This document shows, in pieces, positions 51,877-63,733 of a stretch of DNA of 64,000 nt. Each line of letters opens with the position of its first letter. Positions within the stretch are counted from its first letter, which is position 1. Source of the DNA: Eutreptiella sp. 'Long Island Sound 2002' (lineage: Eukaryota; Euglenozoa; Euglenophyceae; Eutreptiales; Eutreptiaceae); the NCBI GenBank assembly GCA_964036045.1, contig OZ038383.1, positions 13,904,430 to 13,968,429 of the forward strand, written 5' to 3'. The position numbers and the translations under genes are program-made. The notes under the pieces were generated by a model, which saw only the letters and a program-made list of their open reading frames with translations, had not been told where the DNA came from and searched no databases.

Positions 51877-51965
51877 AGCAGCGCTGTCTACCCCCCCCCC
51901 CCAAAAGAGCGGCACTGTCTACCCCCCCCCCCCCCCAGAGCGGCGCTGTCAAATACCCCCCCCAC
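51877..51965 (+). repeat. Three units of AGCGGCGCTGTC-TAC-poly-C
   Basis: CAGCGCTGTCTAC plus 12 C, AGCGGCACTGTCTAC plus 15 C, and AGCGGCGCTGTCAAATAC plus 7 C, about 30 bp apart. A fourth relative, GGCGCCGTCAAATAC plus 12 C, is at 52088-52113. Confidence 0.8.
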
Positions 51966-51977
51966 CCCTTGAAGCAC

Positions 51978-52068
51978 CTCACCCAGCCATCCATGCATGG
52001 AGGATTCCCTCCTGAAAAAGGCGAACACGCACGTACACCTGGAAGTATCAACCAGCTGGTTTATTCAG
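51978..52068 (+). repeat. Diverged direct repeat, copy 2
   Basis: Partner of 51054-51146: CAGCCATCCATGCATGGAGG through GGAAGTATCAACCAGC and TTCAGC. Confidence 0.65.
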
Positions 52069-53643
52069 CATTGATGACATACCCCATGGCGCCGTCAAAT
52101 ACCCCCCCCCCCCTCCACCCGAAGGCCAAGAAATGTCTAAAAAAACTCAAAACTCATGAACAGCAGTGCAGTAAATGCATAAATCTACAGTCATGCAAAC
52201 AATGGGGGGGGCTACCCTATGTATGCTATGCCAGCAGTGTGTTTCAGATCACTTGTGTATGGCTTCAGGTTACAGGAATCATGTGTACACTGCTGGCCAA
52301 GCCGGAAGAGCTATAACTTCCCTCCGGTATGGGGACAACGGTAGGAAAAATTGACAATCCAGCAGGGAGACCCCAAACTCGGGTGGTGCTTCCTACCAAG
52401 GGGCCATGTCATGTATTTTCACCTTGGGAGGCGCCGGATAGGGCAAGACAGAGGGATGTTTACACAGGTCTTATACCCAAGGGTACCCGAGCGCGCATTT
52501 TGTGAGGGGGTAAAAGCCAACCCATTCTGGGTAAACCCGCCATAAAAGTAGCGTGTGGTGTGCACCGCGTGCAGCATGGACGTGGCACAGATGCTCCCTC
52601 CATGTCTCATCTTCGTTGATGCTTTTGGCTGCTAGGCAGCCTATCTCTCATGAATGACACTGCTGCCCCGGCATCATTACAACAAAAAAAGGTCGCATAA
52701 GGTTGCGGAGGTGGAAGATACAAATATACTATGCCTGATTGTGCTTGATAAGCTGAAACAAGTGAGGGAGGACCTTTTGTCCTCTTTGCACAAGCAACAA
52801 CGAAATATAGAGATTAAAGAAACTGGTGTGCGAATTGCAACACGGCAAGAAGATGGCAACATTTCGCGATAAATTTGTACCTTCTTCCTTCCAATTTGTA
52901 CCTTGCATGTTCCCCCTTACAGGGACCTTCCTTGTCCAAGGCCGTCTTCTACACTCCTTGTCTTCGGCTATAATGCCCAAAGTGGCAGGGCCCATCTCTG
53001 TCCATACAAGGAAAGTGACCAAATGGTTGTGGTGTACAAACTCCAAGGGTGTGGCAAAGTCAAGAGAGTTAATGCCTTGACGCATTGCTTCGCACATCAA
53101 CGAAGCAGACAACACCGTGTGTGCCGACCCGCCATCAGGTGGTGCCCTCCTATTTCCCAGCACATTCTACCACATTCGCGTGGCACACAGTGCAAGGGGA
53201 CCTCACCAGCGCTACAATCGCTAGTAGACACTAGGCAAACGCCAACCCGCCTTCCCTCAGAAAGTACACCTAGTCTGAAAGTCCCCATGATTCTATATCT
53301 TATGCTAGAAGACCTAATACAGTTCCTCATGCCACTGGAGCGGCAAGGTTTTGTGTGGCACATGTTTCACATATGGGACACTAGTGGGGTGCGGAAAGCA
53401 ATGCATCAAGGGAGGATGGTTCATTTACGAGCTATAGCCCATGGGCTAGGTGCCATATCCCCATCTGGACCCCTCTCAGCGAGGAGACATAGTGATGGAA
53501 GTGAGCACCTCGCCGATACGGCAAGAGTCTCCGTCAGCACAAATGGCCAGGTTTGTTCACGAGATGTCTTTCCATGTCCCACGATGGCACCCTATTGATA
53601 CTGTTCACCATGGTAGTGTGGGCAGGAAGGGGTTCGTGCAATC

Positions 53644-53740
53644 AGTGTCTTAGCCTAGTAGGTTAACGCACTGTCACACCCACTGACTGGTTGGCTGCGC
53701 CTTTGGCGTGCTCAAGGGGGGTAGGTTCGGATTGGAGTAT
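53644..53740 (+). repeat. Possible tRNA-derived SINE head
   Basis: TAGCCTAGTAGGTTAACGCAC (53651-53671) is close to the RNA polymerase III A box. GGTTCGGATT at 53724-53733 resembles a B box at a distance expected for a tRNA with a long variable arm. No clean cloverleaf is seen, so this is not called a tRNA. Confidence 0.35.
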
Positions 53741-54009
53741 GTGTAGTTGGGTGGCTGTGGAACCAACGGAACCTCATACTGACTCATTGGGTCATCTTTC
53801 GGGGCCTTGCAGTCAGATGGTTGCGAAACCAGCGGGACTGCACAGAGGTCCTCTGGAGAGAGAGGTGCTCTCCTCAAACAAAGGGGCTAGTTGCATTGTG
53901 GCAACCAATGGTCTAAGGTTGATGTCAGCAAATCACTGCGCCAGCTAGAAGTGACAGCCGTGATGTGGTGTCTAAAGATCACGTTTTGCAATATATCTCC
54001 TGAGGACAT

Positions 54010-54989
54010 TCATTGTGCGCCAACTCGGTGGGTTTTGGCATTTTTCCTGGAGTTTTTGAACTTTTCGTCCGATGCGCAAAATATCGTTCCCTTTGGGGGG
54101 GTATGTGTATACTTTTTGAAATCTGTAAGAAAAGGCCGTTTCAGAAATGTGTGGGTTAGGGGGGGGGGGGGGGGGGGGGCAGGTGACCATATTTTTGAGC
54201 AAACGGCTGGAAACTTGACAATGCACGGGACCGGACCGCTGATTATTCCGAATCCGAGTCGTCTGCATTGTTGTTCCCTTCCACAAGTGCTGGGACTCCA
54301 TTGGGGCAGACATCGCCCTGCTTGTGAATGGGAACGTATTTCTTCAATTTTTGCCAGTTTTGCAGCCTGCGTGCCTTCACAGGCTGTGTTGAGTGGCATG
54401 GCCCACAGGCCATCAGTTGTGAGGTCCACATTTCGCTGTTTTGTCAGCCGGACCTTGTGCCATGCAATGGCCTCACTGTACCCAGACTTCACCCAGACAA
54501 AGCCAGACTGGGCTTTTTTGCCCGGCTGCTAGGCCGGTGCTGAGCCACCTGCACCCACTCTGCACCCCCAGAGCGAGCCCTTTTGCGCACCAAAGGCTCA
54601 TCCGGGGAAGCAACAGCCCGTGGAGTGAATTTGTATGCGGACATGGTAGCTGCCTGTTGACAAAAAGAGGCAGCAAGCAACACAGGCATCGTCCAATACG
54701 GACAAAAATCTCAAACATGTTGTCAGTAGACCATGCAGACCCAGGGCGTTCCAAATAGCCCTTTTCAAGGGCTTTCCGAATATACCCGACAAACCCCCAC
54801 CTCCGGAACACTCAGTTGGCAGAAATCAGGCAACAATGGCACCAACCCCTGAAAACCCACCGAGTTGGCGCGATCGGCAACGTCCCTGCGAGATATGGGC
54901 ATATGGGCAACACATATGGGCAACACAAGGCCAAGTGGGGCCAGCATTTGTGCATGCAGTTCATCGAATGACCCCTGACCCGGATGCAC
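54010..54989 (-). pseudogene. Frameshifted coding-like debris, unidentified
   Basis: On the minus strand, staggered open frames follow each other: 54989-54765, 54811-54473, 54689-54489 and 54492-54010. They contain protein-like segments such as FRRWGFVGYIRKALEKGYLE, YKFTPRAVASPDEPLVRKRA and YSEAIAWHKVRLTKQRNVDL. No single frame is open throughout. A decayed transposon protein is the likeliest source, but I cannot name the family. Confidence 0.3.
54159..54179. repeat. Poly-G run (21)
   Basis: Longest homopolymer in the window. Confidence 0.9.
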
Positions 54990-55679
54990 ACCTAATTACC
55001 CTAAAAAGGTAGATAAGCCCATGAGGATCTGGTCACAGCGGGGCAGGATACACCAGACCTTAAACCCTTTCCGAAGGCGAGGAATGCAATGGCCTTGTCT
55101 CGTACCTGAAGCAGCCATGAACACATCGGAAGTGACCTATTCAGCGCTGTGGAATGAACAAACGACCGGCCTTCGAGTTGGCTTGTGATCAAACATGGGC
55201 GCCAAAGGCCATGGTGTGGCAGGCGCGGCTGGAGCCAATTGCAAGCAGGCCAACCCGAGCTTTTGTGCCCCCCGCCCCCCCCTTTTCCACTGTCATGCTG
55301 GGTACTGCAGCATGCGATGAATTGATTGCTGCCCCCCTTCTTCCGAGCACATGCGACCCAAGGCATTGGGTACTGACAAAAAGGTCAGTCAAGGTTTTAT
55401 GTCCTGTACAACCCACAAATCCCATAAAAGCTCCACAAATCCTCCACAAGCTGCACACACACCCGGCAGAACCCTTACACAATTCCTGTCCAAGCTGCAC
55501 CCTGCAGATTCATGCTGCACACATAGGCTGTGCAAGCAATCAGTGAACACTACACAAGGCCCAACGAATCATGTTCCAGCCCTGCGCAGATCCTATGTCA
55601 CCTGTGTGTAGCCTGTGTCGCCTGCGCTCGCAAAAGCCCAGGGATTTTGGCACCTTGTCAGCCTTTTTGTGATGCTGCA

Positions 55680-58600
55680 ATGATTTGCGTTGATACAGTT
55701 TTCCCGCCGGAGATCTGGCAGGTGATTCTGGTGTATTTGCGCGCGCCACAACTTTTGGTTCTCCGAGCGGTGTGCTCTGAGCTTGCAGACTTCGTGCACC
55801 ACTCGTTTCTCGCACGGCCCCATGTGACCCTGAGATTCCCAGCGCGATGGATGCCCCATGTGGTTAGCACCCTGTCCAAGTTCGCAAGGGGCCTCCCCAA
55901 CGTGGGCATCAACATCGCCGGAAGGAAAGTGGCGTACAAGGGCGCGATGGAACTGACAAAGGTTGTGAGTGCTGGCGCAGGCGGATGGGATTGGGAAGTG
56001 AAAGCACGTAAGCCCCCACCCCCCTGTATAAGCTACGCCTTTGTCCAAGCTACAGCGGGCGCAGGGATCGTATTAATTTGGTACCTAATTTGATGCGGTA
56101 CAAATGTAGTGCGGCCATAAGACATGGGTTTGGTGACGAATTTGCCAGTCACGTAGGGTCATGGACACATTTGTTGTGAGTGTTTGCCCACTTGAACCCA
56201 CATAGCTCTTATTTTGGGGATATTTGTGCATTATATTCCCCTTTCTTGCACCAGCTCACCGTGCAATCCTCTCTTTTTCAACCCGGGTGTCTACGGCCTT
56301 GTCCAAGCTACAGTAGCCGCAGGGACCGTATCAATTTGGGACTTTTGCGTAGCTTATACAGGTGGAGGGGGGGGGTGGCACGCACAGTGCATGTGCTCTC
56401 CGCAGCGCAAACTGTGAATGCAGAACCAGGGATGACCAGCAAATTACAGTCAATTTTTTTGGGGGTTCTGGAGTCTCCTGGTACTAGGAGCTGGGTTTTG
56501 GGAGGAGGGCTCCTGTGTACTGGGTACCGGAGGTTTTTTTCGCATTTAGCGAAGGCTCTTTCGACGGATTCTTCATCAAAAGGAGAGGGTAGAGTCACTA
56601 TTTTTCTGCTTCGCCCAAACACATTACTTCCAAAAATGCGATTTTCAATCTCCTGTCTCCCTGGCTGCGGGGCCCCTGGATGCCAGGCCCGGAAATGGTC
56701 TGCACATGGGAATCTGAGCCGGTATGCAAAGGGGCGAGGGTGGAAACAAGGCTGCAGTGCCCCCCTCCCCCAGACTGTAGTGTTCTCCTTGACTGACCTC
56801 CGCCTTCCTCTCTGCTCCCCGTGGATGCTTACCGGCGGAAGTTATGGGTGCTGCTCACCCAAGAGCTTTTGGTGAATTGCCCAATCCTGTGGCCGAGGCG
56901 AGCTGGGGTGTTTCGCCACGTACAGTGCAAGGAATGGTGTCGTCTCTCTGTGGGCCTCTGTGTGCCCAGAGTGCCTCCCTTTGTGCCTATGAGTGCCTCC
57001 CTGAGTGTATCTGCGTGCGTTGTTGTGTAACTTTGCGTACCTGCCGAGTGGCCTCCCTGTGAGTCCTGCTAATTTCTGTGTGCTTCCTCGTGTGCCCCCC
57101 CTGTGCCAGCCCCCCATATTCCACTCTCGAAGGTTGTGATCACCAACTCTGCCATCAAACATCTGGACCTGCGTCACAACCAGATTGGTGCGGAAGGCAC
57201 CGCAGCCTTTGCGGAGGCCATCAGCTTCAACCAGTCGCTTCAGTCTTTGGGGCTCATGTCGAACAATATCGGGGATGCGGGGGGTATGGCCCTTGCGTTC
57301 GGGCTGGCTCAGAACGAAGGGCTTCTCTCCCTTGACCTGTCGCAGAATGACATTGGAGGCAAAGGGGCTACTGCTTTGGGCAGCAGCCTCCTGCTCAATA
57401 GCACACTGCAGGTGTGCCCCACACCCCCAAGTTGTCTGGGTATGACGCACATACAACCAACAAGTACAACCAACAAGCCTGTATGGAACGCCCTTGCCCT
57501 GCCGGACGCCGTAGTCCATTGTGTGGGGGTGCACCGTGGGCTGTGCACAAATTCAGCTTTCGTGGACCTCCCAACCAGAATGTGAGCACAGGCCACCAGA
57601 AAATGCAATTTTGTGCGCCAAATTCCCTCTGTTTTCGATGAATATGTGTTGATGCTCTTTGGAGTTTTTCGAAAATTTGACCTTTTCCAAAACCCTTCTG
57701 TGGACTCTGGGATAGGTTCGGGTCATCATTTGGTGACAATGGCCAGCGCTATGGCCCCCACCAGACCCCTGAAGTCGCTTTTTTGGGCTGTTCAGTGGCA
57801 ATGCGAAATATCAAAAACCCTTCCGTGGGTTCTGAAATGGGTTTGGGTCATCGTTTGGTGACAATACGCGCCCTCTAGCACCCATGGGGACCCATGTAGT
57901 GGCTGCTTGGCCCATGTACCCACAGCCAGGGCCCCCCCAAAAGGCCAGGCATTGCGGTTTGTTCGAAGCGGCTCCCCACCCCACTTCCAGGTGCCTTGCC
58001 AAGGGCAATAGAATTTGTGATCACCCACCTCCTTTGACACTTGGAGACCATTCCCCTGATGAAGATGAGTGTGGAGTTGTGAGCCCAGCATTGCAGACCC
58101 CCGAGGTAAATCGATGTTGAACTATTTTTTGCAATTCCTTCACATTAATTCTTTTGTTCCCATGCACTGCAGCCCAGAATTGTTTTGCTCAGTGGGGGCG
58201 GCTGCATGAAATCAAGTTGTCCTGAGCTTGGACCAAGCTGCTAATGAACTTACATCTAGTTTTCGGGGTACTCTTACGATGTTTGAGCTGATGCACAGAT
58301 CATGAAGGAGGTGCCCCCCCTTTCGGAAATCTCCAATTTACGCATGTCCTTGTTGTGTGATCAGAACACTGTAGATGCCCTCACTGGCCGTCTAGCTGAA
58401 TTGCCACAGGAACAAGATGCTTAGTGGATGGCTGCACTGTACGGGGTTGGGAAAACAGCATTCCAACTTGAGGCCGACACACATCCTAGGGACACATGGA
58501 GACAGTGGCACTGCTACACCCAATGGAGCCAAGGTCTTCCTGTAGGCCAAAGGCTTTCAATTTACTACTCCACCGAGGGTGTATGCCTATTATTTTTTGC

Positions 58601-61600
58601 AGAGGCTGGTATGGTGGACCACTATGCTGCAGCGGAACTCAACGAATTCAGATTGTTACTTCAGGTTCCACAGGCACAAATGGGCAATGCAAAATGCAAA
58701 TCATCTGCTTGCTCAGAGTTTTTCAAAAAAGCTATGGATTTGCCCTCGCCCACACTTTTCAAGAAATTCTCTGCAATCAGAAAATTGGGGGTATGGCTCA
58801 CCATCTACACACATGCAGCCATGTCACATGACACATGCAGCCAGCATCCATAAGCAAAGCCATAATTGTATGTGGTTGTTGTTTTATCTTTTTGATTTTT
58901 TTCAAAAAAATTCCAAAAATGCTATATTCCACAAAATAACTCCACAAGTTCCAAAAGAATTCCAAACAGATCCAAAAGTATTGCGCACATTGTACAACAC
59001 ACACTGCAAAATGAACATAGTGCCAACTACACATTGTACTCTATGAAGATTGCATGTTGCAAACTCTGTACACAACATGATATGCACTCTGCACACTGCC
59101 CACAAAGCTGGTTGTTGTCTGCAAATTGTGCATTCTTGGGCAAAATGGACTGAAAACAAGCTAATAACACTCCTTCAAGCATGCTAAGAGCTCTAGTATC
59201 ATTATTGGAAAGAGGCCTTTTTCAGCCCCAAATGGCCCCTTTTCAAGACTCTTTGGAAGCTTGCGCAGCTCAAAATGGGGAAAAAACAGCTGAAATCAGT
59301 CTAAAATATCTTGTTTGGGCAATGCAACATGTCTAGGAACAATTTTGAGAAAAGCATTTTTGATGAATTTTTGACCCACGGGTGACCCCGACCTAATCAA
59401 GACTGAATATTGGGACCGAGCTGGTGGGGGAGGGAACATCAGCTATGACTGGTGAGGGACATCAAGAATGATTCACACATTGATGGCTCTTGACAAAGTG
59501 AAATCAGCTTGCAAGTGAACCCCATCACCACGAGGCCCACTTTCAAGGCTTTTTGGACTTCTGAGGGGCCAAAATGCCCCAAAATGGGCTCAAAATGGGC
59601 TCATTTCACCCGTTTGTGCACCCCAAATGGTCCAGGATGAGGTTTGGAAAAATGCGCTTTTGACCCATTTTTGACCCATTTTTGGTCCCAAAACAGCCCA
59701 TTTTCAAGGCATTTTGGGATTTTCGGAGGACCAAAATGGGCCACCACAAGCTCAAAATGGTCCAAAAACACTTGTTTTAGCGTCGCACATGGTCTAGGAT
59801 CATTTTTGAGAAAAGTCATCTTTTTGCCCCTATTGGATCCTGTTGACCCATTTGGGCACCCACCTGTTTGGGCTTGAGCTTGCAGCTTGCCGCAGCCTAG
59901 TGGGCCTAGGTACTGGGGTCTAGGCGTCCGTTTGGGCAATTCTGAGGGGTGGAAACCACAAAAAGTGGGGGGTTGCGGGTGGAGTAGGTGCCCTCGGAAT
60001 CGCATTTTGAGCCATGTAGCCAAAGATATGGCCTATTCTTGGTTTGTGGTTGTCGGCATTTGGAGCTTCTGGGGGCCTTTTTGGGCCGTTTCCGGAGCAT
60101 ATCATGGAGTTAGAGGGCCGCAAAGAGCTCGTTGACACGGGGAAGTCAAGCCGCACGTGGAGTGTACCCACCGTTTCCCTTCATTTGGCCGTTTTGAATG
60201 TGTTCCAGGGCTTTTTTGGCCCAAAAATGGTTGTTTTTGGCCCTAAACTGCAGTTTTTGAAACTGAGGTCCGCCACTTGCGAATCCCGTTCCCGGCCGCC
60301 ACCGTTGAGTTTCTTGCTCTAACTTTGTGTGATTGTACTTCACACCCATAGGTATCATCCACCAAAATTTCACCTGAATCTGAAGCACCACGACGGACTT
60401 CTGATTTTTCCCCATTTTGCGCGTGCTGCTTGCTTGCTTGCTTGCTTGCTGCTGCTGCTGCAAAACTTGGTAGGTCCACCCTAGACACTAAAAAGGGTTA
60501 TAAAACCAAGACTGGTTCCACCAGCTCGGTGACCCTACCCTACCCTATCCGAACACCTTCAGAGCACACCACTGCCTTGTGCAAATAGGGCATTGAAGGG
60601 TGTTGGTAGTATACAGGCCGAATTGACCAGCCACCACAGACTGTACTGTTAAAAACCATTGCTGTGCCGTTGAAAACATTGCAATTCAATCTATCAAAGC
60701 AGCATGCACAAATCTACACACAATATTTCTTTGGTGAGGAACGAGGGTCCTGTGAATGACCTTGCACGACTGACTCGCGAGGCCCAATGAGCATGGTCCA
60801 AACGTATATGAGGCACGCACGGCTGAAATGGCAAGCCTCCACAGAAAATACATCCACGCCAAAGTTAGATGATTTTTCAAAACAATTGAGTCACATCTGC
60901 ACCAAAGTAGAGCGTGTATGGGAACAGGGTGGCACTGCGGCAGGCTGGTTGGTGCACTGTAGTGCCGTACAGCACTTCCGCTGGTAAGCATTTCAGCTGG
61001 CCGATATCGCTAGTCTCGACTGAGCTAATGATGCCACTGAGCCCGAGGGCTGCACAACTCCCTTCAGGTTGAGGAGAGAGCGGGGCCACCATGATGCGTA
61101 GGTGCACAGGAGAGTCCAGTGCCCAATGCCAGCGCCCAGCAATAGACCGGCGACCGCCTAGTGGGCCTGTCTGGTGGCCTGGTATCGCTGCATCTCCTGC
61201 TCCTCCTCCTCCTTCTCCTGTGCCCTCAGTGTCGCGCTCTATGTGCGCTGTGTTCTCTGTGTTTCCTCTGTGCCTTTTGTGTTCTGCGTGTTTTGTGTGC
61301 CATGGTTGCCTTCCTGTGCCCCGTGCATGGCCACCCCTGTGCAGGGGGGTCCTTAAGGGACTAGATTTCTTTTTTTGTTAAGGAACGCCCTTAGGGACCG
61401 CCCCAAGGGACCATCAGCCACCAACCACCAACCGCCACCAACCGCCAACCGCCAACCGCCGCCAACCGCCAGCAGCAACCAACCGCCAACCGCCAACCAC
61501 TGCCAATCCCCAACCCCCCCCTCGACGGCGTCTGAACACCCCGAGTACGGAAGCCAGCTCGCGCCATTATGGTTATGACAGTGACAGATTGTCTTATGCA

Positions 61601-63733
61601 TCTGGATGTCAAACACCAGACACAGATTCTAATTAGCCTGGCCCGAACCCACAGGGCATATGTTTGGCCCACACACCCCAGCGAATATACCTCCCACCCT
61701 TCCCCAAAAGCGGAGTGCAAACTGACCTCACTTGGCCAAGTAGAGCCAGCGAAAGCAAGGTGAGCAGGAATGCAATCAGCCAATGGGCGCCCGACCTGTA
61801 CTGTACGATGCAAACACCAGGGTGTTGAATAAAACAGGCCAAAAGGTAGACTACATTGGTTCAGTGGAACACCAGAGTGTCTCATAGTTATGATCTCGAA
61901 TGAACTGCCGAACATTGCTGCATATGCATACCAGGATGTGCATGTGTGGAGCGCTTTGTGACCTGCTTGCGGCCCAACCACCAACCGCCGCCAACCACCA
62001 CCAGCCGCCACCAACCACCAGTCGCCAACCGCCAACCACCAACCGCCCACCGCCAACACATGGTGTGCCCGCGGGCTTTTTGGGAAAACTGTGTACAGGG
62101 ACGCCTTTTTTTCCTTTCCGTTAAGGACCGCCCTGCCCCTGTGTGCCCCGTGTGCATTGTGTGCAGTGCATTCTGGCCCCCCTCTGTGCCCCCTCCCCCG
62201 CTGCATCAGGGCCTCAACCTCTCGGGCAATGAGATTGGATCGTCCGGCACAAACAGCCTCACGGCGGCCCTGAGCCAGACCCGCACGCTCCAGTCTGTCG
62301 CGCTGGCCGGCAATGACATTGCCGACTCCGGCGCCGGGTATCTGGCGGAGGGGCTGAAGGCCAACGCCTCCATCACCACCCTGCACCTCGGGTGCAACAA
62401 CATCGGCTTCACAGGGGCCGTGGCCCTGGCCGAGGCGTTGGAGGTGAACAGGACGCTCCAAGACCTTGACCTCAGCTCTAACCTGCTGGGCGACACAGGG
62501 ACGAGGGCCGTCGCGGAGGCGCTGGCCACCAACCCCGTCTTGATCAGCCTCGACCTGTCACACAATCTGATCCGGTTGGAGGGCGCACGGGCGGTGGCCG
62601 TGCACGCGCGCTGCGTGCGGCACGTGTCGCTGAAAGGGAACGAAATTGGAGCGCACGGCACGGACGTCTTCATGCGCTGCCTCAGGTCCCGGCTTCTGCT
62701 TTGGAGGTGGCGGTGGGTCCCACACCAACTTTCAGTTCGCCCCCATGGGCCTGCAGCCGTTGTGTGTCTGCCCGTGCACCTGCTGTTGAACCGCCCCTTT
62801 GCGCCTGCCCTCCCCTCAAGCACAGCCCCCGGTCTGGGGGTTGGCGGTCAACTGACGGCACTTTTTTCATCAACAAAAACACTTGGGCCGTCCAGTGGAC
62901 AGCGCATTGTTGAGGCGCAGAAGTGGTCGGCACTTGAAGGCCAACCAACGGTCGGTGGTCAGCAGCAGCAATTGAAGAGTAGACGCCGGCGGTGGCGGCG
63001 GGCCAACCGGCGGCGGTTGGAGGCCGACATTTTTTCACAAAACATTCAGAAAATTGTCCACCAAAACGCCCTGAATAGAGACTGTTTTCTCTCAGAATTC
63101 CAGGACAAGCCCCCCCCCCCCCCGTGTGCGGGACATTGAAGGCATGGACATGATCGCAAGAGCATTACCCCAGTGGACGGGGCAATGAATACATTTTCCG
63201 GGGTTTCACGTACACCGTTCTCAGTCGGTCAGCAGAGGCATCGCTTTCGGAGGGTGGGTACGCGACGGCGGTTGGCGGTCAGCGGCAATTATTTGTCGAT
63301 CGCTCCCCGAGTTCAGCGTTTGTTGTTGGGCGGGGGGCATCATGGACCGCCCTGGGCTCTACAAAGGAGCGTCCTGCCCTGCCTCAGGCACAACAGTCAC
63401 TTGCAGACCCTCGACCTCGCGCACAACGTCGCCGGCGAGGCGGTGGCCCTGGCGCTGGCAGACCTGTTAGAGGTCAACACAACGCTGCACCGCATCAACA
63501 TCGCCAGCAACGGCATCGGGGACAACGGCCTCTGCGCTCTGTTGGACGCCCTGAAGGTCAACACCGGCGCCCGGCGCTTGGACGTGTCGGACAATTGGGT
63601 GGGCCATGCCGGGGCCCTGGCACTGGCCGCCGCACTGAAGGACCTCCGCCTCGAGGAACTCAATCTCATGGGCAATGCGCTGGGCCCCAAAGGCACCCTC
63701 GCCCTCTCCAGAGCCCTGCGCAAGACTCCGCAT
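55680..63733 (+). CDS. F-box / leucine-rich repeat protein, 3' end beyond the window
   Basis: Exons 55680-55961, 57133-57411, 62210-62685 and 63388-63733 encode 461 residues so far. Residues 7-48 (VFPPEIWQVILVYLRAPQLL, then VLRAVCSELADFV) fit an F-box, which in known proteins binds SKP1 in SCF ubiquitin ligases. From about residue 70 on, 28-residue ribonuclease-inhibitor-type LRRs follow (LDLRHNQIGAEGTAAFAEAI, LSGNEIGSSGTNSLTAAL, LDLAHNVAGEAVALALADLL and so on), about eleven in total. Each exon junction keeps the LRR register: NSTLQ|GLNLSGNEIG at phase 0 and RCL(AG|G)HNSHLQTLDL at phase 2. Exon 1 could end at 55961 or, with the better donor GTGAGT, at 55964, which adds one Val. A GTGAGT donor at 63734 shows that the gene continues past the right edge. 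Substrate recognition by the LRRs is inferred. No promoter elements were identified. Confidence 0.8.
57689..57865 (+). repeat. Two diverged direct units about 125 bp apart
   Basis: AAAACCCTTCTGTGGACTCT...GGTTCGGGTCATCATTTGGTGACAAT recurs as AAAACCCTTCCGTGGGTTCT...GGTTTGGGTCATCGTTTGGTGACAAT. Confidence 0.75.
59329..59835 (+). repeat. Three units of a dispersed repeat
   Basis: The pattern ATGGTCTAGGATCATTTTTG, then AGAAAAG and TTTTTGACCC, appears at 59329, 59627 and 59789, with a fourth member at 50185. The units are separated by about 300 and 160 bp. The 59395-59440 segment shared with 49645 lies between them. Confidence 0.65.
60424..60460. repeat. CTTG / CTG microsatellite
   Basis: Five TGCT/CTTG units run into four CTG units. 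Confidence 0.85.
61414..61501. repeat. CCGCCAA minisatellite, array 1
   Basis: Units CCAACCACCAACCGCCACC and CCGCCAACCGCCAACCGCCG repeat with a basic period near 7 bp and occasional 3-bp insertions. It lies in the intron of the F-box/LRR gene. Confidence 0.85.
61975..62060. repeat. CCGCCAA minisatellite, array 2
   Basis: Same units as the array 560 bp upstream (CCACCAACCGCCGCCAACCA and so on), in the same orientation. Both arrays lead into sequence with GTTAAGGA.CGCCCT (61378 and 62122, before and after the arrays respectively). The complementary motif CGGCGGTTGG appears at 63010-63020 and ACGGCGGTTGGCGGTCAGCGG at 63267-63287. Confidence 0.85.

Larger units (their letters stand above)
49055..55679. 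other. Repeat-rich intergenic stretch
   Basis: No host gene recognised. It contains degenerate GAAGGACCCC arrays, diverged segmental repeats, poly-C and poly-G runs and coding-like debris, each listed separately. A 231-codon + frame at 52903-53598 and a 144-codon minus frame at 53163-52729 are open but unidentified. Confidence 0.5.
57412..62209. other. 4.8-kb intron of the F-box/LRR gene
   Basis: No nested gene recognised. It contains several repeats listed separately and AT-richer sequence at 58860-59050. A 141-codon + frame at 58428-58853 is open but unidentified. Confidence 0.6.

Noticed and set aside
52903-53598. 231-codon + strand frame
   Set aside because: No recognisable domain; overlaps an equally open minus frame; left unassigned.
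61391-62461. 356-codon minus-strand frame with GGW-type repeats
   Set aside because: Its repeats are the complement of the CCGCCAA minisatellites and its N-terminus is antisense to LRR exon 3.
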